From Podochytrium sp. JEL0797 (Eukaryota > Chytridiomycota > Chytridiomycetes > Chytridiales > Chytriomycetaceae): a stretch of DNA of 60,133 nucleotides. The stretch spans positions 1 through 60,133 of the forward strand of contig JADGJG010000048.1 in assembly GCA_027596195.1 (NCBI GenBank). Direction: 5' to 3'. The notes beneath the pieces were generated by a model. That model saw only the letters and a program-made list of their open reading frames with translations. It was not told where the DNA came from and ran no database searches. Made by a program: the position numbers and the translations under genes. This document shows positions 19,261 to 29,333 of the stretch, in pieces. Position 1 is the stretch's first letter, and each line of letters begins with the position of its first letter.

Positions 19261-21392
19261 ATGTTTTGTGCAAGTGAGCATCTCCGTTTACCACCAGCGC
19301 ATACCCTACACCATCACCACTGCTAATACGCAACTACAGTCAGCGGCGAGCCTCCCATCGACCCTGTGGTGTCCCGCCACACTGGCATTCTGTATGAGCG
19401 AGGCCTCATTGTCAAGTTTATCGCAGACGGCGGACGGGAGCCTGGAACTGACCACGAGCTTACTGAGGCGGACTTGATCTCGGTTAAAGGCAGTGAGTAG
19501 CTAGTTAGCTCGCTACCTTCTATGTTTTTTACACAACAACTGCGCAGCCCCGAAAACCGTCCGCCCGCGGCCGCCCACGGCCAATTCGATTCCTGCGCTG
19601 CTCCTCCTCCTTCAGAACGAATACGACGCCACGATGCTCGAGACCTTCCAGCTCAAGACTCAGCACCACCAGCTGAGACAGGAACTCAGCACGGCTCTGT
19701 ACGAGAACGATGCCGCGAAGCGCGTCATTGCCCGTCTGGCAAAGGAGCGCGATGTGGCTAGGCAGGCTTTGGCCGCCGTCCAGGCGGCGTCGGGTTTTTC
19801 CGAGGTGTGTTCTGTTTTTGGCGGTATTCCTCGTGTGTTCTGACTCTGTCCAAACTAGCCTGCAGTACCAGAGCAGGACGAGAACAGTATGGATGTTGAT
19901 GCTGCGGAACCCGAAGTTGTTCAGGCTGTTCCCAAGGAAATTGCCGACACATTGGACGAGACTGCTGCCGCGTAAGTTTTCCCGTTTTCTAGTTTCGACC
20001 CGTCCGCTTACCAGGCAGCTTTCCTCACAATCCGTATCAGTCTCTCGAAATCTCGCAAGAAGAGAAAGGCCCCCACCGGCACGGCCACTCTTGACGAAAT
20101 CAAATCCTTCACCCAACAATCCGAAATACCCTCCCTCCACAGCACAACCCACCCTGGCATCACTTCCCTCTCTCTCCTCAACCTCCCGTCTACTCAACCC
20201 GAAAAACAAAACTGGGTCCTCTCGGGCGGAAACGACGGATCCGTCCTCATCAACGACTGGCAATCGGGCAACCAAATTGCCTCCGTGAAGGCCCACGGCG
20301 CCAAAAAAGTCTCGTGTGTCGAGTGGGTTCAGCAGGGTGACCATGCTGGACGCATGTTTGTGTCTGGAAGTGTCGACAACACGGTCAAAGTCTGGAACGT
20401 CAAGGAGGACGGTGACTCGTGGAGTGTGGGCAAGGCGAGCCATGTCATTAAGGGACATTCTTCGGATGTGACAGATGTGGCGGTTCACCCATCTGGTCTC
20501 TATGGAGTTTCGGCTTCGTTGGATTCGTCGTGGGCCTTTTTGGATCTGGTGAAAGGAGTGCAGGTTTCCAAGACGGTTCACCCGGATGGACAAGAAGGTA
20601 TTTATCTTGAGCGCAGTTTTCGAGCTTGGGCGAACCTATGGGCTTTGAGGAGGTTGAGGGAATGGGAATGTGATACATGTTTGGTGTGAAGCTCTGGAAT
20701 TTGCCGCTTCCCCGAATGGACGCCGAACCGATTGGCCCATTTCTCTCTCAAACTACTTGCAACATTCAACTCTAACTCCAAACGAATCCAAACCCCAGCT
20801 TACTCGAGCATCGCCATGCACCCCGACGGTCTCATCATCGGAACCGGCACCACCGACTCCATCATCCGCATCTGGGAGCTCAAATCCTCCAAAAACGTGG
20901 CCACCTTCTCGGACTCTGCCAAACAGCTCGTGGGCAAAATCTCGTCCATGTCGTTTAGCGAAAACGGATACTATTTCGCGACGGCCTCTGCGGACGCGTG
21001 TGTTGTGAAGCTCTGGGATTTGAGAAAGCTTGAGAATTTCCAAACGTTGGAAATGTGTGCGGGGGCGGCTGGGTATGCGGGTAAGAAGGGGGTGAATAAG
21101 GTGCAGTTTGATTATGGGGCTGGGTTTTTGGGGGTGGCTTGTTGCGATTCCATCAGGTTTGTGTGTTTTTTTTGTTGTGCTTTTTTCAAGAACCGATACT
21201 AACATTTTTTTGGCCCGTTTTTGAAATTTTAGCATATTCCGCAACAAGCAATGGGACGAGGTTATCAAGTTCACTCCGGGTAATGGAGTTGTGTCGGACT
21301 TCCAGTTTGGTGGATACAGCAAATGGATCGCGTCGGCGAGCTCGAGCGAACGCAAGGTGGTTGTGACGGGAGCTCCTGCGGCTCAGGAGTAG
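19261..21392 (+). CDS. PRP19: Pre-mRNA-processing factor 19 (U-box E3, WD40)
   Basis: Core of the NineTeen complex, an E3 ubiquitin ligase needed for spliceosome activation. Exon 1 is only 13 nt (19261-19273, ATGTTTTGTGCAA). Splicing to 19340 gives '[16 protein letters not shown]', the hallmark PRP19 start. The U-box continues through '[10 protein letters not shown]'. A second exon has '[20 protein letters not shown]' and the coiled coil, the tetramerisation module. The rest is a WD40 propeller ('[17 protein letters not shown]', '[15 protein letters not shown]', '[19 protein letters not shown]', '[18 protein letters not shown]'). A 200-nt intron (about 20600-20800) is long for this genome. 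The last exon starts after 21231 and ends TAG 21390-21392. Confidence 0.95.
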
Positions 21393-21545
21393 ATCATGAG
21401 TTGTGGAGGGGTGTTTGAAATTTGTTTTTATTGTTGAAGGGAAAGAAAGGTACGACACGGACCCAAATCTGTTGCGCGAATACGGGAATGCGGCCACTTC
21501 GAGTTTGGTCAAGTTTTGAAGAGATTCAAACAAAAGACAATATTA

Positions 21546-22382
21546 TTATTTCAGATCGATTTGCAACCCGCTCTTGACCCACCACATCATCACTTCAGCC
21601 CCAACAGATTCCAACGCCCTCTCTGTGAATTTCAGCGGCCTCAATGACGATTCCAACCACCAATCCAAAACGTCCAGCTTCCCTGCCAAACTTGCCTCAT
21701 CCATCGCGTCTTCGGACCAAGAAACAAGAGCTCCAGCCTCCCGCCACCAATCCAACACAGCCAAATCCCCCTTCCCACTCGCGCGATCCAGCACGTTCGA
21801 ACTGAACTTTAGCTCTAACCCACTCTTCCTCCACCACTCCAAAGTCACCACATCCCCATTCGCACTCGCACAATCCATCGCCATCTCTGTCCAGCTGAAT
21901 TCGAGACCAGAGTCCATCCACCATTGAAGCACACCCGTGTGGCCCTTATCACTCGCGAAATCCATCGCACGAGAACTAAACAAGAGCTGGGCGGGTGAAA
22001 TGCCGCTTTCTTTGAGCCACCATTCGAGTACACAAACGTGTCCGTTATCCGAAGCCGAGTCCATGGCTTCCGAAGTGAATTTGAGGGGGAGGTGGGAGGC
22101 TTTCCACCATTCGAGGACTTGGATGTGGCCCATTGCAGAGGCGTCGTCGAGGGAGCGGGATGTGTATTTGAGGGTGAGTTTGGATTGGTGGAGCCACCAT
22201 GTTAGGAGGGAAGGGAGGTTGCGGGCGGAGGCGGCGTTGGGGGAGGCGGCGGGGATGAGGGGGAGGGTTTTGCGGTACAGGGAGAGCAGGCGGAGAGCGC
22301 AGGCGATTCGGAATTGATTTTCGGGTGGGGAAACGTTGGAAACGATTAAATGAATGAGTTCGGAGGGTAGAATGGAGACCAT
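21546..22382 (-). CDS. Ankyrin-like repeat protein with WW-marked repeats
   Basis: Intronless, 278 residues, from ATG 22382. The N-terminus ('LPSELIHLIVSNVSPPENQF') resembles an F-box-like or short helical start. Seven or more repeats follow with the consensus 'AMDxASxxGHxxVLEWWxxS' (for example 'AMDSASDNGHVCVLEWW', 'AMDFASDKGHTGVLQWWMDS', 'VLDRASGKGDLAVLDWWREA'). These are degenerate ankyrin-type repeats in which each second helix ends in Trp-Trp. Such families are expanded in chytrid genomes. A protein-binding role is inferred from the fold; no partner is indicated. Confidence 0.7.
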   Translation of the reverse strand: MVSILPSELIHLIVSNVSPPENQFRIACALRLLSLYRKTLPLIPAASPNAASARNLPSLLTWWLHQSKLTLKYTSRSLDDASAMGHIQVLEWWKASHLPLKFTSEAMDSASDNGHVCVLEWWLKESGISPAQLLFSSRAMDFASDKGHTGVLQWWMDSGLEFSWTEMAMDCASANGDVVTLEWWRKSGLELKFSSNVLDRASGKGDLAVLDWWREAGALVSWSEDAMDEASLAGKLDVLDWWLESSLRPLKFTERALESVGAEVMMWWVKSGLQIDLK

Positions 22383-22609
22383 TGTCGAAATTGGCGAAAT
22401 TCAAACAAAAAAAACAAAAAAACTCCATATCCAAGCGCCATGAAGGAGGGCGTCTTCACAATCACATTATGCTGAAATGTCATGAATTACAACAGCATAA
22501 CGTGTTTGGCACGCGCCAAGACTCGTTTTTATTCATTGAAGAAGAGGAAGAAGCATAAAAGCAAGACGTCTGGATTCCATGCCCCCCACTTACACGAATT
22601 TGCAGCCTC

Positions 22610-24395
22610 ATGTTCATTTACGTCTTGCTGCAGTATGTATTCACCGCCGCTGTCTCAGCCAAAACTTGCGGGAATGCCAAGAATGTGGTGTTGATTTCCA
22701 TTGATGGTCTCCACCATGGTGACCTGGATTTGTGAGTTCCGATGCGCGAGCTTGCTTTGCATTAAACTGACCGTATCGATTCCTCCATTGTTAGCATCAC
22801 CAAGAATCTCCCATCGTCCCGCATCGCCCAATTCGCGGCTGGATCGATCGAATACTCGCAAACCTTGACCTCCAACCCGTCCGACTCGTTCCCGGGATTG
22901 GCCGCATTGATCACGGGAGGATCTCCTGCTTCTCATGGGTTCTACTACGACGCGGCTTACTCTCGCAAGTTGTTTGATCTCAAGGATGTGAAATGCACGA
23001 ATGCGGGAGTTGCGATTTTTTATGACGAGTCTGTGGATTTGAATGACACAATTATCACTGGAGGATGCAGCAGTGAGATTTGTGAGTGTGATTATAATCG
23101 AGTGCGTCTCGAACTTAAAGTCTAAGCCCACACTAACAAAAAAAATCACGATCGGACAAGACTCCAACGGATGTGGAATCGATCCTGCCAACCTCCCGAG
23201 AAACATTGTCAACGGCAAGTGCGTTCCGTGGTACGCTCACAACGAGATTCGCGTCAACACCATCTTTGAGGTGGCCAAGGCTGCCAACGTCTTCACGGCT
23301 TGGACCGACAAGCACCCGATTTACGAGTTTGTCAACGGCCCGAGTGGTGCTGGAGTCATGGATCTGTTCACTCCCGAGATCAATGCTGTGTCGTCCAAGG
23401 ACATGCCCGGGACTGTCGCGTACGACGCTACTCACGCGAACGCGATTGTGAACTGGATTAATGGGAAAGACCACGCTGGGAACGGCACGTTGGCTGGCAA
23501 GACAAACGGGTTCCTGATTGGAGGAAATTTCCAGTCCGTGTCGGTGGGTCAAAAGCTTCACACCACGCAAGCCAATACTACGGGTGGATACCTCGACGCG
23601 TCGTTTACTCCCACCCCAACGCTTGCGGTGCAGTTTGCGGCTGTGGATAAATTCATTGGACAGATTGTTGATGCGTTGAAGGCGACGAATCAGTGGAGCA
23701 ACACGCTGATGATCGTCACGGCCAAGCATGGTCAATCGCCTGTGGACGTGACCAAGTGGACTCCAGTCTCTATTGACGGACCCTCGGATCCGTTGACGGT
23801 GGCTGCTGCTCATGCTGGGATCGACATGGCGAATATCACGTACACGAACGATGATGTTATGCTCATTTGGCTCAAGGATGGGACCATGGCAACTGCTCTT
23901 TACAACGCTATTAGCAAGAATCTCACCGCGTTCCACGCTGACTCGGCCGTTGCGTATCTCAAGTATGGCAAGGACGTGTTTGGTGCGGACCCCGCCACGG
24001 ATTCCAAGGTCCCAGACTTGGTCCTTCAGCCAAACTATGGCGTCATTTACTCCACTTCCACTGCCAAGGACGCTGAGCACGGGGGATCTCTCGCGGACGA
24101 CCGTCACGTGGGTCTTCTTGTTGGGGGGGGCGTTGTGTCGGCTGGAGCTGTGGTCGCGTCGAGCATTAGTACGCAGCAAGTCGCTGCGTCCATCATGCAA
24201 GCTCTTGGATTGAAACCCAGTGCACTCCAGGCGGTGGCCAAGGAAGGTGTTGCTGTGTTGCCGGGGTTGTTTGATGGGTGTTTGATTGCAACGTCGCCAG
24301 CCCCGACTGGGACGATTCTGCACTCGTCTGCTAAACGAAACGGAGGAGTGGCCTTTGCGACTGCTATTGTTTTTGTTCTTGTTCACGCTTTGTAA
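22610..24395 (+). CDS. Secreted alkaline-phosphatase-superfamily phosphodiesterase
   Basis: Start ATG at 22610 gives a signal peptide ('MFIYVLLQYVFTAAVSA') and then 'NVVLISIDGLHHGDL', the metal-binding Asp motif of type I phosphodiesterase/nucleotide pyrophosphatases. A GTGAGT intron (22731-22794) leads to 'SDSFPGLAALITGGSPASHG', with the nucleophile Ser in the S-F-P motif. A second intron is near 23082-23147. The last exon has 'MIVTAKHGQSPVD' and 'LADDRHVGLLVGGG', the positions of further metal ligands. The C-terminus ends in a hydrophobic stretch ('GVAFATAIVFVLVHAL') suggesting a GPI anchor. Substrate unknown. A truncated copy lies just downstream. Confidence 0.82.
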
Positions 24396-24656
24396 ATTCT
24401 ATTTAATTTTATTTTTTTCCTTTATTCAACTGTTTTTATGGAAATGAGCGTTTGGAATTGTCAGATTTGGAAAATGTTGGACAAATCAAAAGAGGTCACT
24501 CACAGATATTTACCTCACAACCGTGGCCAACTCGAGAAGGCACCCGCTCCATTTCGCGAGATACCGTTGTGAGTTGAGTGCGAGGCTCAGGTTAGGCGAT
24601 CCTGCCATCCGCGGACAAAACTATCAGCAGCATAATGTGACGTTATGCTCACAGAC

Positions 24657-24915
24657 TCCCACGGATGTGAAATCGACCCCACCAACCTCCCCAGAAACAT
24701 TATCAATGGCAAGTGCATTCCTTGGTACGCTCAAAACGAGATTCACCATTTTTGAAGTGGCCAAGGCTGTCGACTTCTTCACGGCCTCGGCCCACTAACA
24801 CCGTTTATGAGTTTGCGAATGGCCCCAGCGGAATCTACGCCGTGTGGTCCAAGGACATGGCCGGCATCATTGCTAACGACGCGCGCGACGCATGCGAACG
24901 CGATTATTAAGGACA
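24657..24915 (+). pseudogene. Truncated copy of the upstream phosphodiesterase
   Basis: Corresponds to 23160-23460 of the upstream gene: 'CEIDPTNLPRNIINGKCIPW' against 'CGIDPANLPRNIVNGKCVPW', then 'TIFEVAKAVDFFTAS' and 'YEFANGPSG'. It has small deletions, frame changes (near 24740 and 24790), loss of 'VMDLFTPEINA', and ends in a stop at 24909. No signal peptide or catalytic part remains. A tandem duplication followed by decay is the simplest origin. Confidence 0.8.
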
Positions 24916-25519
24916 TGGTACTTCACATCTGTATCTGTGGGTCCACACACCTTATATAATGTGGAAAAAATTGGGTAGATTGTTGATGGGTAAAAGGAGA
25001 CGAAGGGGGGGGGGGGGAGCAAGACGCCTCTGGAACACGCCCGAATATATCTCTGTTGACGGCGCGTGCGACTCACGCTGAATCAATTTTCCAATATGGC
25101 ACAAAATATTTCAGAGAGAAATCAATCAAAGCAGTGCTTTTTTCCAAATCTACGTCAAAATACAGAGAAAAAACACCCACTCCAAGGCAACGAAAGATAC
25201 AAGTGAAAAAATAAACGCTTAAGGATACGGACAGAAAACAGAGAGGGCGAGAGAAAAGGGGCAGGAACGAGATAAGAGAGAAAACACAACAAGTGAAAAA
25301 AGATAGAAAGCGAGAGCGAGCGAGTGTGGTGAAGAACAAAAAAAACTGGGTAGCGGAAAAGGCCACGCCACATCCCCCCTTTTTCCGTGGAGGGATGTTG
25401 AAAAAATCCCAAGATACATCCCCAATGCACACACACACCAACACAATCCATCATCCCCACAACCTATTGCACCAATCTCCCACCTCCCCCTCCTCCCGAT
25501 CCCACACTGCCCCATCCCC
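24916..25519. other. Spacer with purine-rich tract and G-run
   Basis: Contains a G-run at about 25005-25018 and a strongly purine-rich stretch (about 25150-25350). No gene recognised. The BTG/Tob stop codon is at its right edge. Confidence 0.5.
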
Positions 25520-26584
25520 TCAATTCACATACACCACCCCGGCGCCCCCGGGCATCTTCATCACAACCTGTTTCTTGACGGGCAAATTCACAAACTGACC
25601 GCCCACAAACTGCTGCGAATACACCAACGGACTCGCCCCATTCGCAGGACTCGCGCCACGACTCAAGGGAGAACCCCCCTGCGACAAGGACCCGCTCATT
25701 AAAGGCGGAGACACCCCTTGCTGATGCGACTGCTGTGACTGCGTCCACCGCTGCTTAATCTGCTGCTGCTGCAACACCCGCTGTTGCGTCACGCTCGGGT
25801 CTTCCCAGATGTTGATGATGGGAGAATGGTCGCTTCCCGTGCGGTAGGATACGGAGCCTGGGTCAATCCAGAGGACGAGGTCTAACGGCAGGACGGCGTG
25901 GACCAGGGCGGGTGGGATTGAGGTGGCTGTGCAGGCACGGAGGAAGGTCTTGTCCATGCGTTTCGGGGTGTTCATGACGCAGCGCCGGGCGGAGCCGAGG
26001 TGGGGGGCGTGTGGGTGCCATGCTGTTTTGGAAATCAGGGTGTGCAGGAGGGTCGTGAGACTTGCGAGGAGGGCGGTGGATTGGGCCGTTGTGAGTTCGG
26101 ATTGGGGGCTGGAGAGGTGTCGGCCTGGGAGTGAGTGAGTGGTTAGTGATGTGAGGTCGAAATAAATGGAAGTAGTGATGCGATGTGTGATGTGATGCGA
26201 TGTGATAAAGAGGGGCACGCGCCCTCCCTCGAGTTCCACGTTGTCGAGTTTTCATTCATTTTCCGATGATGTGGTCACGTGGTTTTTTTCGTTCTTGCCG
26301 CCCAGGCCCCTCTCCCCCCTCGCTCGCCCTGTCGTGCCCCAGGCCCGGCACCCCCGGCCCGCCCCCTCCCGGCGATCACAGCACCCCAGAGAGGGCCAGA
26401 CAGGGGCACGGTGTCTCGCACGATGCTCACCAATAAAATCGACGGCCGCTGAAACCTCTGCGGCAAAGGCGGGGCTCTGCTCGCCGGTTTCGGATGCGCA
26501 GGTTGATGTGGAAGTGCGGTCGCTGCCGGTGGGTGACGGGGGCATGTTCTGCTTGTAGACGGTTTGGTTTCGTTTCGGTGACAT
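25520..26584 (-). CDS. BTG/Tob family protein
   Basis: In animals BTG/Tob proteins bind the CAF1/CNOT7 deadenylase and slow proliferation. Exon 1 starts at 26584 (or an inner Met at 26545) and ends 'AAEVSAAVDFIG'. A GTGAGC...CCCAG intron (about 26124-26430) joins in phase to 'RHLSSPQSELTTAQ'. The core follows: 'GSARRCVMNTPKRMDKTF' and 'LPLDLVLWIDPGSVSYRTGS', matching Box A/Box B of the family (LxLWVDPxEVSYRxGE). The C-terminal about 90 residues are Gln/Ser/Pro/Gly-rich, as in Tob. The intron is about 300 nt, long for this window. TGA at 25520-25522. Confidence 0.85.
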
Positions 26585-27388
26585 TTTGTGAGTGAAAATG
26601 GGAGGGGCCGACGCCTCTTTTGTCGTCGAATCGAACTTTGCGAAACAAGATTTTTCTCATTGCATATTATTGCGTTGGGGGTGGAGGCTTTTGGCAATTT
26701 GTGTCTTAATCAATAGTTTCATTCGGGATTCGTTGGCAATAACGTGTGATGTGATGGTTGGGTGGAGACAAGCCCAAAAAGCCCCACCCAAACGCCCGCA
26801 GATGTCACGATTTCTCATCTTGCGTGATCACAAATGCTCCACTCCACAAACGCCCGGATGTCCACAATTCCTATCGCGCCACCGGTTTCAGCCAAAATAT
26901 TCTTCCGGATTCTAGTCTCCCGCTGCCATTCCAAAAAATATGTGCTTCCGCACATTCAACAATCCACGTCGGTGGTTTTATTGAGATGAGGTGCAAAAGG
27001 CGAATATGGGATTCGGAAGTATTCGGAAGTCGCGACCAGTTTCGTGCGTTAACAGTGGGGAGATAGGATTGAATTGATGGAAACCATGTTGCCACGCGAG
27101 GCTGTTGGTATGTTGAGCAGGAAGTGTCGCGCGTGTTACCCTTTTTGACTGAAAGATCTCATAGTCCACATGGTACCGTTGACGCGTTCCAGGTGTGGAC
27201 TAAAAGAGAAATGAGAGGAAGAAGAGATGAAACCAGCCCCCTCCAACAGCCCATTCTGCATCACTCTGCACACGACCTCATCACACTCCTTGCGAGTGTA
27301 CAGCGAGTGTTTGGTGGCCGTCTGTGCCTTCCTCTCTCTTTCCCGACATGGTTTGTTTTTCGCAACGACAAAAAAACCAATCCGAAAA
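26585..27388. other. Intergenic, no gene recognised
   Basis: About 800 bases between the divergent starts of the BTG/Tob gene and the small membrane protein gene. It holds a short direct repeat near 27010-27030 (ATTCGGAAGT twice) and no convincing coding frame. It may contain both promoters. Confidence 0.5.
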
Positions 27389-27846
27389 ATGCCGCTCCAC
27401 GCCGCCCTTCTTTCTGCGACTTACATCGGCCTCGGCGGCTGGTGCCTCGTCCACCCGCCCTCCGTTGTCAACCTCTGCTTCGTCAACACCCTGCCAGAGC
27501 CAACGGGCCGCTTCGATCTCGCCTTGCGCTGTTTTGGCGCCCAAGCCTGCCTCGTGGGCACCATGTGGGCCGTCACAAAGCCAAAGGGGAGATACACCTA
27601 TGCTGTCTGGGCTGCGTGAGTTGTTTGTGGATTCGCTTTTCCTGTGACGCCAACAAACCTGTTTTTGTTGATAGCGCGATGGTGCCGTTTATCGTGTTTG
27701 ACGCGATGGCATATCAGTATGGCATGTTGACGTTCTTTGGATTCGCTGTGGACCTTGTCGGGAATCTCGTGCAGATGGGGATTTGTTATTCCGCGTGGCG
27801 AAAGTTTTCTCCTTCTGATGCCGCAAACGGTGGAAAGAAGGCGTGA
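27389..27846 (+). CDS. Small multi-pass membrane protein, unknown
   Basis: About 132 residues in two exons, start ATG 27389 ('MPLHAALLSATYIGLGGWCL'). The intron runs from a GTGAGT near 27618 to a TAG near 27674; splicing gives 'YAVWAAAMVPFIVFDAMAYQ'. Four hydrophobic segments are seen: residues about 3-22, 48-64, 76-92 and 94-115. The C-terminus ends in a short basic tail (GGKKA). The layout suggests an organelle or ER membrane protein. No family name can be given from sequence alone. Confidence 0.65.
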
Positions 27847-28014
27847 AGAAGCGTTTAAAAAAGCTTTTCCTGCCATACTCGGCAATGTACAACAGAATAT
27901 ATAAACTTGTATCCAATGCTTAATTCAAAAAATGAAAAACTTCGTATTCCTCCATCTCACACTTTGCACGGCGATTATTCATACCAGATTGAACGGCACT
28001 CTCTCGCAGAAACT

Positions 28015-28830
28015 TCAGAGAAGCCATTCCATCAGAGGCATTGAAGACTCGTCCAATTCCGAAGAACAGCTTAAGCCTTGAACTTCCAATTCCGCTGGTG
28101 CTGTGGTCGAGCCACCAAACGAAGGACGCCCATTTCCACTTCCGTAGATTCCACGATTAAGGCAGTCTCGTTTGATAGGAAGAAATTTCCATGTGCAACC
28201 TCCGTTGTCGCCTTGCGTGCACAAAGAAGCACCCTCCTTCACATCTGCAAAATGATAATTTGAATGCCACGCCGCATCCGCATAACCACCAACCACTTTC
28301 CCACCCACCAGCTTGATAAGAGTCAAGGTCTTCATCTTCCCATCACATGCCTAGTGAAACTTGGCGTTGTCAAAGTTGGCGACCGAGGCTCGAAAGAGAA
28401 GTTTCCTGTTCCTCGCGTCCACTGGGTAGAGCTTGATGAATCCTTTCAATGATGTAATGAGAGCTTGCATGGCTCGAATCGACGCGGTGGTCGAAGATGA
28501 GCTCTCCGTCGCCTGCCAAGGTCGTACACTGCGGAAAGACTGACTTGAAATGAACTTCCAAAAAAGAACGAGTCTCCTTCGAGAATATCTCAAGATATGG
28601 TTCGACATGGGCTTGGAAGTCAGTAGGAGAGATGGGCGTAAAACTCGAGTGCGTTTTCGAACGAGACAAGCTTCAAAAAATGTTGGAGGCATTGGTCCTT
28701 GACGTGCGAGAGGAGGATTTGGTCTGCGAAAGTGGCCACGCGGGAGAGAAGGAGGTCGGGGACTTGCACGGATCCCGTGTAAATAAACTCGAGAACGCAA
28801 CGCATTGATTCGAGGTCATAAAAATCCATT
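28015..28830 (-). pseudogene. Broken BTB-TLD paralogue
   Basis: Minus-strand fragments in different frames match the intact gene at 29334-30830 in order. They are 'VLEFIYTGSVQVPDLLLSRV' (28620-28829), 'FQAHVEPYLEIFSKETRSF' (about 28560-28620), 'LITSLKGFIKLYPVDARN' (about 28400-28470), and 'TLTLIKLVGGKVVGGYADAA' to 'GRPSFGG' (28015-28335). The N-terminal half of the BTB domain and most of the BACK region are deleted. Frameshifts separate the pieces, and a stop follows 'DNAKFH'. It lies head to head with the intact copy. Confidence 0.85.
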
Positions 28831-29214
28831 TTTTATTTCGCACTACATTTGTCACGTTCTTGGATGCGGAGGAGGAGGCGGTCTTCACAAACCCACCACC
28901 CCCATTGAGCATTTCGGACAGGGAATTTCAAAACGCGCAGGTCGACATCCAAATCCCCCCTGCAACCTTCAAACCAGCTCTCCTACTTCGAAAACGCGAA
29001 CCCGATGGACGTGAACAAACTTGATTATGTGTTCGGCAAGCATCACATCTGACGGAAAAATCGACAACATTTATCTCCGACAGCGGGTGGAGAGAGGTGG
29101 AGAGTATTTCGGCCGACCATGGCCTGCGAGGACGGGTTGGGGGTTGGCCACGTGATGAACTATCACGCAAATTTTCTACTTTTTCCCCTCCTCCATTTCT
29201 CTACTTATCTAAAA

Positions 29215-29300
29215 TGGAAACGAGTAGGTATACAGCGTTTTAGGGAACTAATTGGGTGGGGGATCGGCGGACGAGTGTTGCTTGTTGTGTGGGGTGCGTG
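29215..29300 (+). repeat. Left arm of inverted repeat around the BTB-TLD gene
   Basis: About 80 bases with 80-90% identity to the reverse complement of 30925-31010. The shared core contains AATTGGGTGGGGG and CGACGAGTGTTGCTTGTTG-like sequence. It lies just upstream of the BTB-TLD start codon. Confidence 0.75.
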
Positions 29301-29333
29301 ATGTTTGCATGATTTTTGATTGCACCCTTAAAA

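Noticed and set aside
19529..20593. 354-residue minus-strand open frame
   Set aside because: Antisense to PRP19 exons and crosses their introns; no recognisable domain.
23133..24386. 417-residue minus-strand open frame
   Set aside because: Exact antisense of the phosphodiesterase exon, which has clear catalytic motifs and splice sites; the antisense translation is Arg/Ser/His-rich without family resemblance.
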